From contig DASWEE010000122.1 of assembly GCA_036394915.1 (NCBI GenBank), positions 1-64,000 of the forward strand: a stretch of 64,000 bases of DNA, written 5' to 3'. The translations under genes and the position numbers were made by a program. The DNA is from JACDER01 sp036394915. Lineage in GTDB: Bacteria; Actinomycetota; Thermoleophilia; Gaiellales; Gaiellaceae. Below, piece by piece: positions 1 to 8,359 of this stretch (positions are counted from its first letter, which is position 1; each line of letters starts with the position of its first letter). Below the pieces are notes generated by a model. That model was not told the origin of the DNA. It was given only the letters and a program-made list of their open reading frames with translations, and did no database searches.

Positions 1-1037
1 CCCAGGCTGACGACGAGATTGACCTTGCCGCCGTTGGGGAGATGCGTTCCCGCCTGCGGACGCTCTGAGATCACGCTTCCCGCTTTGACCTTGGCGGAGA
101 CGGCTCGGCGAACCCGGCCGGTCGAACAGTGGGCGGCGGCCAGCATCTTCTTGGCCTTGGCGAGCGGCTTCCCCGTCACCTTCGGAACGACGCACCCGCG
201 CGCGGGAGGCGGAGGCGGTGGAGGCGGAGGCGGCGGTGGAGGAGCGGTTGGCGCGGCAGCGCCGCCGAACGCCTTCGCGATCGCCAGATGGCCCGCGTCG
301 TTGGGGTGGATGTGATCTGCAGCCAGCAACGCTGCGCCTGCGGCGTCGAAGATGGGCAGGACATCGACCGTCTTTGCTCCCAGCTCGATGGCGATGCAGT
401 GGGTGAGGTCGTTGAGACCCAGCGCCGCTCCGGTGCCGGAGCAATCGACCTTCCCGTCAGTGCCGAGCAGCAGCTGTCGCGTGGTGCTCTCGTCCGGCGT
501 CCCGATTTGGGGGTTGTACATCTCCATCACCTGAACAGTCTCTTCGCCGGGGTCGGCGGCCAGCGCCGTGTTCAGCGCTGCCAGCATCGCTCGCAGATTG
601 CCCGCGAACGGACAGGCCGGCGCGATCGCGGTCGGGCAATTGGGGTCGGGGATATAGCCGAGGACGTCGTTGTGCCCGATGTCGATCGTGACGGCCTTCG
701 TGTCGGAGGAGGCGTCGTCGATTGCGGCGACGGCCTGCACCAGCCGGTTGTTGCGCAAGTCTGTGCTGGTCCAGCCGGGAAAGCTCATGTTGACGAGGTC
801 GGTCACTCCGCTCCCGTTCGACTGGAGGTAGCCGTAATAGAGCTGGGCGTAGCTCTTGGACACGCTGCTCGCGCCTGTCCCGTAGGTGGTTGAAGCCCCA
901 AGGGCGAGGTACAGCCCGCGTTCCGCACTCGTGCCGGAGGCACGAGTCGGAGTGCCGGAGGCGCCGGCGGCGAGCGACAGGGTGGCAAGGAGCGCGAGCG
1001 CCGTCACGGCGGTCCCGATCACGAGCAAACGTTTCAT
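1..1037 (-). CDS. Secreted SGNH/GDSL-type hydrolase with proline linker and PASTA-like C-terminus (partial, 3' end beyond window)
   Basis: About 345 residues are visible; the stop lies before base 1. An N-terminal signal peptide (MKRLLVIGTAVTALALL, then small residues) is followed by an SGNH fold: nucleophile block LALGASTTYG, block III GHNDVLG, and the catalytic Asp-His block DHIHPNDAG. After the enzyme domain come about 14 consecutive prolines, then a PASTA-like repeat (VVPKVTGKPLAKAKK ... VISERPQAG). Such proteins are exported lipases or esterases; the PASTA module suggests peptidoglycan contact. The ATG at 1037 has the purine-rich GGAAGG just upstream. Substrate unknown. The fold assignment is firm from the motif order; the wall association is inference. 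Confidence 0.8.
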   Translation of the reverse strand, partial: MKRLLVIGTAVTALALLATLSLAAGASGTPTRASGTSAERGLYLALGASTTYGTGASSVSKSYAQLYYGYLQSNGSGVTDLVNMSFPGWTSTDLRNNRLVQAVAAIDDASSDTKAVTIDIGHNDVLGYIPDPNCPTAIAPACPFAGNLRAMLAALNTALAADPGEETVQVMEMYNPQIGTPDESTTRQLLLGTDGKVDCSGTGAALGLNDLTHCIAIELGAKTVDVLPIFDAAGAALLAADHIHPNDAGHLAIAKAFGGAAAPTAPPPPPPPPPPPPPARGCVVPKVTGKPLAKAKKMLAAAHCSTGRVRRAVSAKVKAGSVISERPQAGTHLPNGGKVNLVVSL

Positions 1038-1408
1038 TGAGCTTCCTTCCGATCGACAGGCGCTTACGTTGCGATGGACGCACCGTGCTCAGCCTGTTCG
1101 AGGATTACGGGCGTGTGATGATCGAAGCGCCCGCAGAAAGCCGGGTCGGGCGCCGAATCACCACTCTCCCAACGCCCTGCCTTGGATTATCACACCTCGT
1201 ATAAGAAGTCTCAAGGCCGGAGGGCGTTTCTAGGTGCTCAGCGACGCGGGGCTCCGGTGCAGACCTAACTCGTCGAGGGCCGGACGCCGCGTTCCCGCCG
1301 TGTCGGACACGCCTGAGGGGCGCCAAGCCGAGGCGGAGCTGACGCGGCTGCCCCGGAGCTCGGCGTATCGTTTGTGCTGCAACAGCGAGTTCAAGGAGGA
1401 GATCTCAG
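1038..1408. other. Intergenic region between divergent genes
   Basis: These 371 bases separate the SGNH hydrolase (minus) from the ACT protein (plus), so they must hold both promoters. I see no convincing -35/-10 pair, no RNA gene and no ORF with a recognisable product. The only clear element is the AAGGAGGAGA Shine-Dalgarno just before the start at 1409. Confidence 0.5.
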
Positions 1409-1837
1409 ATGGCTGACTCGGTGCGAGGTGTCGATTACTACTACGTGACCTCTCCAGACACGCCCGGGGAGGGTCAACGGATCCTTTCGACGCTCAAAGA
1501 CGGCGGCGTGAACCTGCTGGCCTTCCTCGGATTTCCGCTCGGCGACGGCCAGTCCCAGATCGATCTCGTCCCGGAAGACCCGGAGTCGCTCAAAGAGGCC
1601 GCCGCGCGGGCCGGTATCCCGCTCAGCCATGTGAAGCGGGCATTTCTGATCCAAGGCGACGACCGCGTGGGCGCGGTTGCCGAGACCACGACGAAGCTCG
1701 CAGAGGCGAACGTCAACATCACCGCCGCAGCGGCCACCGGCGCGGGATCAGGGCGCTACGGGATGATCCTCTGGGTGGCGCAGGCCGACTACGGGCGGGC
1801 GGCCGACGCGCTTGGGGCGTACGCCAACGATGGGTGA
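1409..1837 (+). CDS. Double ACT-domain protein
   Basis: 142 residues, made of two ACT-like halves: an N-terminal half (YYYVTSPDTPGEGQRILSTL, then GVNLLAFLGFPLG) and a C-terminal half (LIQGDDRVGAVAETTTKLAEANVNITA ending near GRYGMILWV). ACT domains bind small ligands, often amino acids, and control enzymes or transport. No catalytic domain is attached, so this is a stand-alone sensor of unknown ligand. The ATG has a strong AAGGAGG eight bases upstream. It stands alone between the hydrolase and the tRNA-linked island. Confidence 0.75.
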   Translation: MADSVRGVDYYYVTSPDTPGEGQRILSTLKDGGVNLLAFLGFPLGDGQSQIDLVPEDPESLKEAAARAGIPLSHVKRAFLIQGDDRVGAVAETTTKLAEANVNITAAAATGAGSGRYGMILWVAQADYGRAADALGAYANDG

Positions 1838-1944
1838 GAAGTGCAGGACCGCGGTACCCGACCGGTAGCGGCAACCCCGTAACCGCTCGCCGCGTGGACG
1901 GACGTTGCCATCCTGTTGCCACGCGTTTACTCCAGAGACGACGA

Positions 1945-1967
1945 AAGCCCTCGTGTTAGCAGGGCTT
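1945..1967 (-). terminator. Hairpin resembling the original terminator of tRNA-Val
   Basis: On the minus strand AAGCCCT, a 9-base loop and AGGGCTT form a 7-bp hairpin followed by TCGTC. It lies just outside the outer copy of the tRNA 3'-half repeat, at the distance expected of a terminator downstream of an intact tRNA. I infer that it terminated the tRNA before the island displaced it about 6.3 kb from the functional gene. Confidence 0.45.
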
Positions 1968-1974
1968 GCTAGTG

Positions 1975-2018
1975 ATGGGCGGTACTGGGCTCGAACCAGT
2001 GACCCCCAGCTTGTCGAG
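1975..2018 (-). repeat. Outer attachment repeat: duplicated 3' half of tRNA-Val
   Basis: These 44 bases are identical and in the same orientation to 8258-8301, which covers the 3' half of tRNA-Val(GAC) from the anticodon loop to the discriminator base plus one flanking base. Identity stops abruptly on both sides. A duplicated tRNA 3' half is the usual scar of integration by a tyrosine recombinase, so this is the distal att site of the island. Confidence 0.8.
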
Positions 2019-2109
2019 TGCTTCGGCCATCCCGCCCCTAGTCGCAGTTACTGCCTGAATCACGTACCCAAGGCGATTTACGGGCACGACTGGAGGCAGC
2101 GATCCGCCG

Positions 2110-3285
2110 TTGTTCGCGGACGTTGCTTTCCATCATCTTTTCCAGGTCGCCTTGGAGGATCGTGCAAGCTCCACGCTGTGGGTACTCCTGTTCGCGCCCG
2201 CGAACGTCGAGGAAGCCCTCGCTGGCCTGCCGTCGGTCGCGGCGCTGCTGCCGGAGCCAGCGCGCGAGGGAGTGCCCTCAGAGGCGTTCCCGGTCGCTCT
2301 CCGTAAGACCGAGCGCGAGGTTTACCGGTGGCTCGCCAACACGCACTACGAGCACCTAGCCGATGCTCTCGAACACCTTGAACGTGTGCACGCTGCTGGC
2401 TGCACGTTCGGCACTCTCCTCGCGACGCGAGACCGCGAGCAGTTCGTCAGTCGAACAGCGGAGGTTCTCGTTGCCGACGACCTCCTGAGGCGCGGCTTCA
2501 CCGTCAAGACGATCACGGCGACCGGTGGTGCGGTCCCGGATCTCCACGTCGTCGCGGACGGTGTCGACCTCGCGGTCGAGGTCTACAGCCCCCGTGAGCT
2601 GCTCGCGCTCGACGCTTGGGTGGATGAGCTGAAAGACCTTCTGAACTACGCCGACATCCGCGCCAGCTACACGTTCAACGTCTCCACGGGACTTGAGCGG
2701 TCGATCCCGCCTGATTGGACGCCGCTCGATCCATGGGCACCGGCCAGGATGCTGGCGCAGACGCATGACGGAGTAATGGCTGACATCACGGCCGACGTCG
2801 AGGACTCGCTCCGAGGGCTACGCCCGCTCAGCAAGGTGTACCGGCACTCGGAGACGCCGCTGCTGACGACCGTGGAGATAGACGACCTGCAGGTTGCGCC
2901 GGACGCTGGTCCAGCAAGGGCCGGCTCGTTCTCGTATCCGGGCTTCGGCGGCTACTGGCCAGCAGGCGTGTTCAGGACGATTGTCGAGCGCGCGCAGAGG
3001 AAGGCGAGGAAGCGACAGGCGCACGGCGTGCCCGCTACAGCGCGCGCCCTGGTCGTCAGCCTCATGGGCACGAAGACCGCCGAGGACCTCGCTCACCCGG
3101 TGCACAACGATCAGGCCGCGCAGGCGCTAGAGCAGATCGAGCCTCAGGTCTACGGACTCGACGTCATCGCCTTCGTCGTTCGCGCGTTGCCGCACGGCCT
3201 TGCTGCGATCCTCACCGTCGCGGATGACACGACGCTGTCGATCCCGCAGGTCGAAGCGATGTTCGGACAGACGCCCTCACGGTAG
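2110..3285 (+). CDS. Hypothetical protein with PD-(D/E)XK nuclease-like core
   Basis: 391 residues from a TTG start; no ATG or GTG sits nearer, and the true start is uncertain. I do not recognise the whole protein. The middle (roughly residues 115-175) has the layout of a restriction-endonuclease fold: a helix with Glu (SRTAEVLVADDLLRRGF), then VPDLHVV, then DLAVEVYSPRE. The usual Lys of the E-x-K motif is replaced by Tyr, so activity is doubtful. It is the first gene inside the island, next to the outer att site, where defence or mobility genes often lie. Confidence 0.45.
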   Translation: MFADVAFHHLFQVALEDRASSTLWVLLFAPANVEEALAGLPSVAALLPEPAREGVPSEAFPVALRKTEREVYRWLANTHYEHLADALEHLERVHAAGCTFGTLLATRDREQFVSRTAEVLVADDLLRRGFTVKTITATGGAVPDLHVVADGVDLAVEVYSPRELLALDAWVDELKDLLNYADIRASYTFNVSTGLERSIPPDWTPLDPWAPARMLAQTHDGVMADITADVEDSLRGLRPLSKVYRHSETPLLTTVEIDDLQVAPDAGPARAGSFSYPGFGGYWPAGVFRTIVERAQRKARKRQAHGVPATARALVVSLMGTKTAEDLAHPVHNDQAAQALEQIEPQVYGLDVIAFVVRALPHGLAAILTVADDTTLSIPQVEAMFGQTPSR

Positions 3286-3446
3286 TCGCGCCCAGCGGCG
3301 ATGAGGCAGGCGACCTCAGGCGAGAGGACGCTGGCCCATGGAGGCGTTCTCGCTGTTGACCTGCTGGGCGTGCCGAGTTCGCCCTCGGCCTCGTCGCGAT
3401 CTCGTGGAACGGCGACATTGTCGCGACGCTTCGGCGTCGTTTGCGA

Positions 3447-4797
3447 TTAGCGCTTCACTGCGTACAGCCGCCACTCTCCGGTGATGCCCTTCAGCTCGTG
3501 CGCACCGCGGTCTACGAACTCGATCCCTGCGCCGGCAACCAGATCCTTGACCGTGCTCGAGACGAGCACCTCGCCGGACTCCGCATGCGAGGCGACGCGG
3601 GCGCCCGTGTGAACGGCGATGCCTGCCACCTTGCCATCGACAAGCTCGCACTCGCCGGTGTGCAGGCCCGCGCGCACTTCGAGCCCAAGCTCCGGCATCG
3701 ACTCGACGACGGCGCACGCGCAGCGGATGGCCCGCGCTGGTCCATCAAAGGAGGCGAAGAAGCCGTCGCCGGCGGTGTCCACCTCGTTGCCGCGGAAGCG
3801 CACAAGCTGACGGCGGACCAGCTCGTGGTGGCGCTGCAAGAGGTCGCCCCAGGCGCGGTCGCCGAGCGAGGCTACCTTCTCGCTAGCGCCGACGATGTCC
3901 GTGAAGAGAACGGTCGCCAAGACGCGGTCAGGCTCGGCCTCCTCCCAGCCGCCCGACTCCCAGACCTCGGTTAGGAAGCCCTTGATCTCGTCGTTTATCG
4001 CCAGCGCCGCCCGTCCCGTGGCGAGATGTCCTGCTTCTGGTATCTCAACGAGCCTCGCCCCCGGGAATGCGAGCGGCGACAAGGCGCGCGACATCGAGCG
4101 GGACGATCGCGTCCTTCGATCCGTGCAGGACGAGGGTCGGGACGCGGATCGCCGGCAGCACGTGACGGACATCGATCTCTCTGTTCATGAGCGCGAGGGC
4201 TTCGACCGCCCCCGGGCTTCCACTCCAGCGGAAGTAATTCACCCACTGCTGCGCCTCGTCGTCGTCGGCGAACTGGAGGCCCCGGAAGCGGACAGCCTCC
4301 AACGCCTCCTCGCGCGATCCGAAAAGGCGGAGATCTCGCTCCATCTCCCGGCGATACTCCTCCTCGCTCCGACCCCACGGGTAGTCGGGCGCCCACAGCG
4401 TTCGGGGGTAGGCGCTCCTGAGCACGAGCGCCGCCGTCCGCTCCGGATAGGTCGCGGCAAAAAGCGCACTCATGGCCGCGCCCTCGGACGAGCCGAAGAA
4501 GGCGGCACGGCTGGAGCCGACGGCGTCCATCACCGCCCGTGCATCGTCCATCCGTGTCTCGAGAGTGGGCGCGCCGGTGACGCGATCCGACATTCCCGTA
4601 CCCCGCTTGTCGAAGCGGATCAGACGGCAGAAGGACGAGAGTCCCTGCAACGACGGAGCGAATGACGTGTTCCAGATGACCTCGGCATGCGTGAGGAATG
4701 GAGGAATGAAGACGACGTCGAAGGGCCCTTCGCCCGTGACCTGATAAGCAATCGAGACGTCTCCCGAGCGCACGTAGTGGGTTTCCGGCACGTCCAC
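3447..4797 (-). pseudogene. Alpha/beta hydrolase fused to class III adenylate/guanylate cyclase, one frameshift
   Basis: The N-terminal part (VPETHYVRSGDVSIAYQ ..., nucleophile elbow FFGSSEGAAMS, late VLHGSKD Asp) is an alpha/beta hydrolase. The C-terminal part (LFTDIVGAS, VDTAGDGFFASFD) is a class III nucleotide cyclase with both metal-binding aspartates. They lie in different frames joined near 4059, where five G residues occur; removing one restores IPGARLVEIPEAGHL. This hydrolase-cyclase fusion is a common actinobacterial architecture, so it was originally one gene. The G-run could equally be an assembly error. Start chosen at GTG 4797, since homologues begin close to this motif; the frame is open further upstream. 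Confidence 0.75.
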
Positions 4798-5003
4798 GGC
4801 AAGAGAGTGTGCGTCCTCGCACCATGCGTGCGCAAGCGCGTGAAGAGCCCGTCGAAAGGTTGCACTCGGTTCGTCGGAGAATGCGGGAAGTGCGAGAACC
4901 GTGCTCGGGGCCGCGGCTTCAGGTGAGCGGACGCCGCCGAGCCGCCGAGCTTTCGAGAGACATTCCCGCACGCTGGCCCAGCCGAGCGTGCCCCTTTGAG
5001 CGC

Positions 5004-5705
5004 CTAGTCGAACCAGCCCGAGTCGAAGCTCCAATCAGGGAAATGCTCCTCCAGGACCGGCAACGAATCCCGCCAATCGCTAACGCCGAGCGCGGTGGGG
5101 GCCAGCAACTGGGATGCGCTACCCGCCCGGGTCGCGTAACCCCACCGGAAACCAAAGCACGGCCTCGACCGGCGACTCATCAAAGCATCGGGACTCGCCG
5201 TGAGGAACGAGTCCGCAACAAAGCGAACGTCGCTCTCGGTAGATGCGGGCGCGTCGAACAGTGCCGGACGCGGCCCGAACGAAACAAAGGGAACACCCAA
5301 CCCCCGGAGACTAGGTGGACCGTCGACCCACGCGTGATCGCCCGCTGGGGCCTTCTCGCCACCGGACACGAGAGACTCGCTCTGCTCGGCAACGTGGATC
5401 CGCACCACCTGGATCCAACCCATGGCGGCCGCGTACCCCTCCCCCGCATAGGACACCGTCGCCTCGAGCACAGGCAGCCCGATCGCGAATTCCGTCGGCC
5501 AGGGAAGCCCGAGGACGCCAAACCCCCAACGGCTTGGATCGTCATTCGGCCCGTACTCCACCGCGACGCGACCGTTCCGACCGTGCAGCGAAAACCCGAA
5601 CGCGTCACGCGTCCCGTCGATGCGGTCTGCGAACCCCGCGTCCCCCGGTCTGTCGTCCATTGGCGGATTCTGCCGACTCGGCGAGCGGTCCCACTCGGGG
5701 GTCAT
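5004..5705 (-). CDS. Hypothetical protein
   Basis: Up to 233 residues from ATG 5705, or 218 from an internal ATG at 5660. Neither start has a clear ribosome site. No signal peptide or membrane segment. The sequence is rich in aromatic residues and Gly-Pro (PSRWGFGVLGLPWPTEFAIGL, CFGFRWGYATRAG) and looks like a compact soluble protein. I do not recognise the family. It sits in the island, upstream of and parallel to the cyclase gene. Confidence 0.45.
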   Translation of the reverse strand: MTPEWDRSPSRQNPPMDDRPGDAGFADRIDGTRDAFGFSLHGRNGRVAVEYGPNDDPSRWGFGVLGLPWPTEFAIGLPVLEATVSYAGEGYAAAMGWIQVVRIHVAEQSESLVSGGEKAPAGDHAWVDGPPSLRGLGVPFVSFGPRPALFDAPASTESDVRFVADSFLTASPDALMSRRSRPCFGFRWGYATRAGSASQLLAPTALGVSDWRDSLPVLEEHFPDWSFDSGWFD

Positions 5706-5779
5706 TCGCGAATACTGGCGCAGGCGACCGTGTCAGGCGTCAGCGTGGGATAGACGACTAGGCCGACGCGCCCGCCCGA

Positions 5780-6121
5780 TCAGTTGCCGACGGCCGGGTC
5801 GGGCAGGAACTCGCGGACCTCTTGAGCACAGCGACAGGCGACGGCGATCTTGGCCGCCCACTTCAGCGCCTCTTCGCGTGAGGGCACGTCGATGATCGTG
5901 AGTCCGCCGATGTACGCCTTGCTTTCCGGGCCGTCGGTGACCGTCCCATCGGTGGCCACCACGCTCACCTCTTCGATGGGATGCAGCCCACCGGCGAACA
6001 CCCATACCCCGGCGTCCATGGCCTCCTTGACCACCGCGTGCGACGCCTCATCAACGGCGGGCAGCTCCTCCTCGGGGAAGGTCATCGCGCCGTCATCGAA
6101 CGAGATCAGATACCGCGTCAT
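5780..6121 (-). CDS. YCII-related (DGPF) protein
   Basis: 113 residues. It begins MTRYLISFDDG and contains VVATDGTVTDGPESKAYIGGLTIIDVPSREEALKWAAKI, split here by the short DGPxxxxKEx-type motif typical of the YCII/DGPF family, which adopts a ferredoxin-like fold. Roles proposed in the family include accessory factors of ECF sigma systems, but none is encoded nearby. A good ribosome site (AAAGGAG) precedes the ATG. Single gene inside the island. Confidence 0.75.
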   Translation of the reverse strand: MTRYLISFDDGAMTFPEEELPAVDEASHAVVKEAMDAGVWVFAGGLHPIEEVSVVATDGTVTDGPESKAYIGGLTIIDVPSREEALKWAAKIAVACRCAQEVREFLPDPAVGN

Positions 6122-6303
6122 CTCACGACTCCTTTCTCGGCCGCCTGGTCCGGCCGCTCAACCCTGCTACGGACACGCGCGCAGTAGAGACTGACAGACC
6201 ACCGAGAACTCATCGGCTCCGGCCAGATCCAGCCACACGGCCCAGGGGACATTCCCGAACGCTGGCCCAAGCGGCGTTTGCAGGCTCCGGCTAGCTTCTC
6301 CGC

Positions 6304-6885
6304 GTGGCTCGTGACACCTCGTCCTGGGAGGGGCTTCATCTCTACACGGACAGGCTTTGCCTACGCACGCCGACTCCGCGGGACGCGGACGCTCTTTACG
6401 ACCTGTTCACGGACTCCGACGTCATGCATGGCTTGGGCAAAGAGCCTGTCTCGGCACCCGAGGAAGCACGAGCCATCATCCAAAGGTGGATCGGCGCTTG
6501 GAGAACGGACGGGCTCGGTCCCTTCATTATTGAGACCGCGGCTACCAACGGGCAGGTGGTCGGCCAGGCCGGTCTCATGATTTTCGATACACGCGGCTGG
6601 ACGCCCTCGACCTGGGCTAACGCAGGAAGTCATGGTCAGCCCGAGCTTGGATGGGCCTTGATACGCGCCCACTGGGACCATGGATATGCGACCGAAGCAG
6701 CCGCGGCCATCCGGGAATGGGCGCACGAGTCTCGATCAATCGAACGGCTTGTCTCTCTGATCTCGTCCGACAACATCCGCTCTCAGCGAGTAGCGGAGAG
6801 ACTCGGTGCGATACCGACAGAAACGGTCACCCCTGTACATTCGGGGCGGAAGACAGTCGTTTGGAGACATCCGCCCGCCGCCTGA
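6304..6885 (+). CDS. GNAT acetyltransferase (RimJ/RimL type)
   Basis: 193 residues from a GTG start. Begins with the YTDRLCLRTPTPRDADALY pattern of RimJ/RimL enzymes; the acetyl-CoA region is PELGWALIRAHWDHGYATEAAAAIREWAH, followed by the family's late NIRSQRVAERLGAIP motif. It transfers acetyl from acetyl-CoA to an amine, either a protein N-terminus or a small molecule. The substrate cannot be told. It is one of three GNAT-type genes in the first 15 kb and is part of the island cargo. Confidence 0.8.
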   Translation: MARDTSSWEGLHLYTDRLCLRTPTPRDADALYDLFTDSDVMHGLGKEPVSAPEEARAIIQRWIGAWRTDGLGPFIIETAATNGQVVGQAGLMIFDTRGWTPSTWANAGSHGQPELGWALIRAHWDHGYATEAAAAIREWAHESRSIERLVSLISSDNIRSQRVAERLGAIPTETVTPVHSGRKTVVWRHPPAA

Positions 6886-7020
6886 CGCGGAACGAACTCC
6901 GCCTGACCCGTCCCTGCCGACCGTCAGCTTCACGCCAGCCACACCACACCTGCATCCTGGCCCTCAAAAGCAGAACGCTCTGAGTGTCTTTACGAACACT
7001 CGGGCAGCTCAGCGTTGTGG

Positions 7021-7950
7021 CTAGCTGACGGTGGCGGCCAAGTCCGTGTAGGCGGGCGTGAGCTCGTCGATAGGAAGAGCCCCACTCTTCCAACCATCGC
7101 TTCACAGATGCTTTCTCGGGACGCCAGTGGCTCCCGGATGGCGGGTAGTGAATCTCCCCCGTAAAGGGTGACTGGATCCCGTAAACCATGTGCTTGTGCG
7201 TGGTATCGCCCTGGGCGCTCGCATCCATCGACTTCCAGACACGCGGGTCGCCGTCGGGCGACTTGTAGCGCGCATCCATGTTTTCGGACCGCGGCGTAAG
7301 GCCGGTCTGTGCCTGCTCTCATCGCGCGCGTAAACGAGGATGTACTCAGTCGCTGTGGAGACGTGGGAGGAGTCGCTCTTCGGCGAATAGGCCTTTTGCC
7401 AGTTGATGATCGCGAGCCGATTCGCCTCGCCGAACAGCTCGTCGAGCATCTGCCCAAGGCGAAACAGCTCCCGATGGTCGATACAGATCGCGAGCACCCC
7501 CGTCGGCTTGAGCATCTCTTTCATCATCTGTAGGCGCGGCCACATGAACCGCATCCATTTCGTGTGCCGCGCTCCGTCGTCCGCCCTCACCCAGTCGCCG
7601 AGACCAGGATCGTTGGGGTCCTCCTCCCAGCGGTCGTTGTAGCGCCAGTCGTTGCCGGTGTTGTAGGGCGGGTCAGTGAGGATCAAGTCGACCTGGTTAC
7701 GCTCCCGGAAGAGCGTCGCCATCGCTTGGAGGTTGTCGCCCTCAATCACCAGATTGCGAGCCTGCTCCTCTTCCGAGCCGATCGAGTACTTCTTGATCGT
7801 TGTCGCAGCGCGCGGACGAACCCGCCGATAGAGCTTCCGAGCGTTTGCCTTGCCCGAGAAGTCAATCCGGATGCCGCCCTCGCTCGTAGCTTCGAGCAGC
7901 TCGACCAGCTCGTCTCGGGTCAGATCCACCAATCGAGACGAATTGGGCAC
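7021..7950 (-). pseudogene. mod: Truncated, frameshifted type III restriction-modification DNA methyltransferase (Mod)
   Basis: The N-terminal part shows the catalytic motif DPPYNTGNDWRYND and flanking Mod features (LVIEGDNLQAMATLF, GVLAICIDH, EYILVYARDE). Near 7313 the frame shifts; the continuation TPRSENMDARYKSPDGDP, then YGIQSPFTGEIHYPP, is classic Mod. A second shift near 7050 leads into DELTPAYTDLAATVS and a stop. The C-terminal AdoMet-binding FxGxG motif expected in this permuted class is absent, and there is no res gene. It is therefore a non-functional remnant next to the tRNA end of the island. Start is uncertain: GTG 7950 is used, though TTG 8010 and GTG 7929 are also in frame. Confidence 0.8.
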
Positions 7951-8258
7951 TTGGCGGACTGCTCCGGCAGACACCGACGCCGAATATACGCGAGACGCCG
8001 GAACGCACAACTCGCCTCGGGATCATCGAGGTCGTCGGTTGCGTGACCACGACGGCATGGTCGCGCTCATCGTCTACGTGTCGGGCTCGAGCTGTCCCAG
8101 TAGTCGCATTTGAGCAAGTCAACCGGCATGCCCCTCAACCTGCCGGGCATGCGGACGGGGTGCCGAGCTTTCCAAAAAGCTTTCCAAGCGGGCTCCCGAC
8201 ACCCGCAGGGTTGAGGCGCGACCCTGGAAAACCCGCGGTTACCAGGAATCTTGTCCTA

Positions 8259-8331
8259 TGGGCGGTACTGGGCTCGAACCAGTGACCCCCAGCTTGTCGA
8301 GCTGGTGCTCTCCCAACTGAGCTAACCGCCC
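8259..8331 (-). tRNA. tRNA-Val (anticodon GAC), with C at position 33
   Basis: A 73-base cloverleaf with no encoded CCA: acceptor GGGCGGT / ACCGCCC with discriminator A, D-stem GCTC/GAGC with an 8-base loop, anticodon stem CCAGC/GCTGG with loop TCGACAA (anticodon GAC), 5-base variable loop, and T-arm ACTGG TTCGAGC CCAGT. The base before the anticodon is C rather than the nearly universal U33. The 3' half is the core of the island's att repeat, so the island inserted downstream of this gene and left it intact. Confidence 0.93.
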
Positions 8332-8359
8332 CGGTCGATGGTGACGATAGCGAATTCGC

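Larger units (their letters stand above)
1975..8301. mobile_element. Degraded genomic island in tRNA-Val(GAC), about 6.3 kb, no integrase left
   Basis: The intact tRNA (minus strand, 8259-8331) has its 3' half repeated exactly at 1975-2018, and the enclosed DNA lies downstream of the tRNA 3' end, as in tRNA-targeted islands. The cargo is a patchwork: a nuclease-like hypothetical protein, a frameshifted hydrolase-cyclase, a hypothetical protein, a YCII protein, a GNAT acetyltransferase and a truncated type III methyltransferase next to the tRNA. No integrase, excisionase or relaxase is visible, and two cargo genes have frameshifts, so the element looks decayed. The boundaries are seen in the sequence; the mobility history is inference. 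Confidence 0.7.

Noticed and set aside
19..315. ORF with a 13-glycine run
   Set aside because: Antisense shadow of the poly-proline linker in the SGNH hydrolase.
1905..2306. ORF encoding GRYWARTSDPQLVE
   Set aside because: It is a translation of the duplicated tRNA-Val 3' half read on the opposite strand; this peptide is a familiar annotation artefact and not a gene.
8120..8150. Hairpin GCATGCCC ... GGGCATGC near the island end as an att or oriT site
   Set aside because: A single short inverted repeat with no other transfer features nearby.
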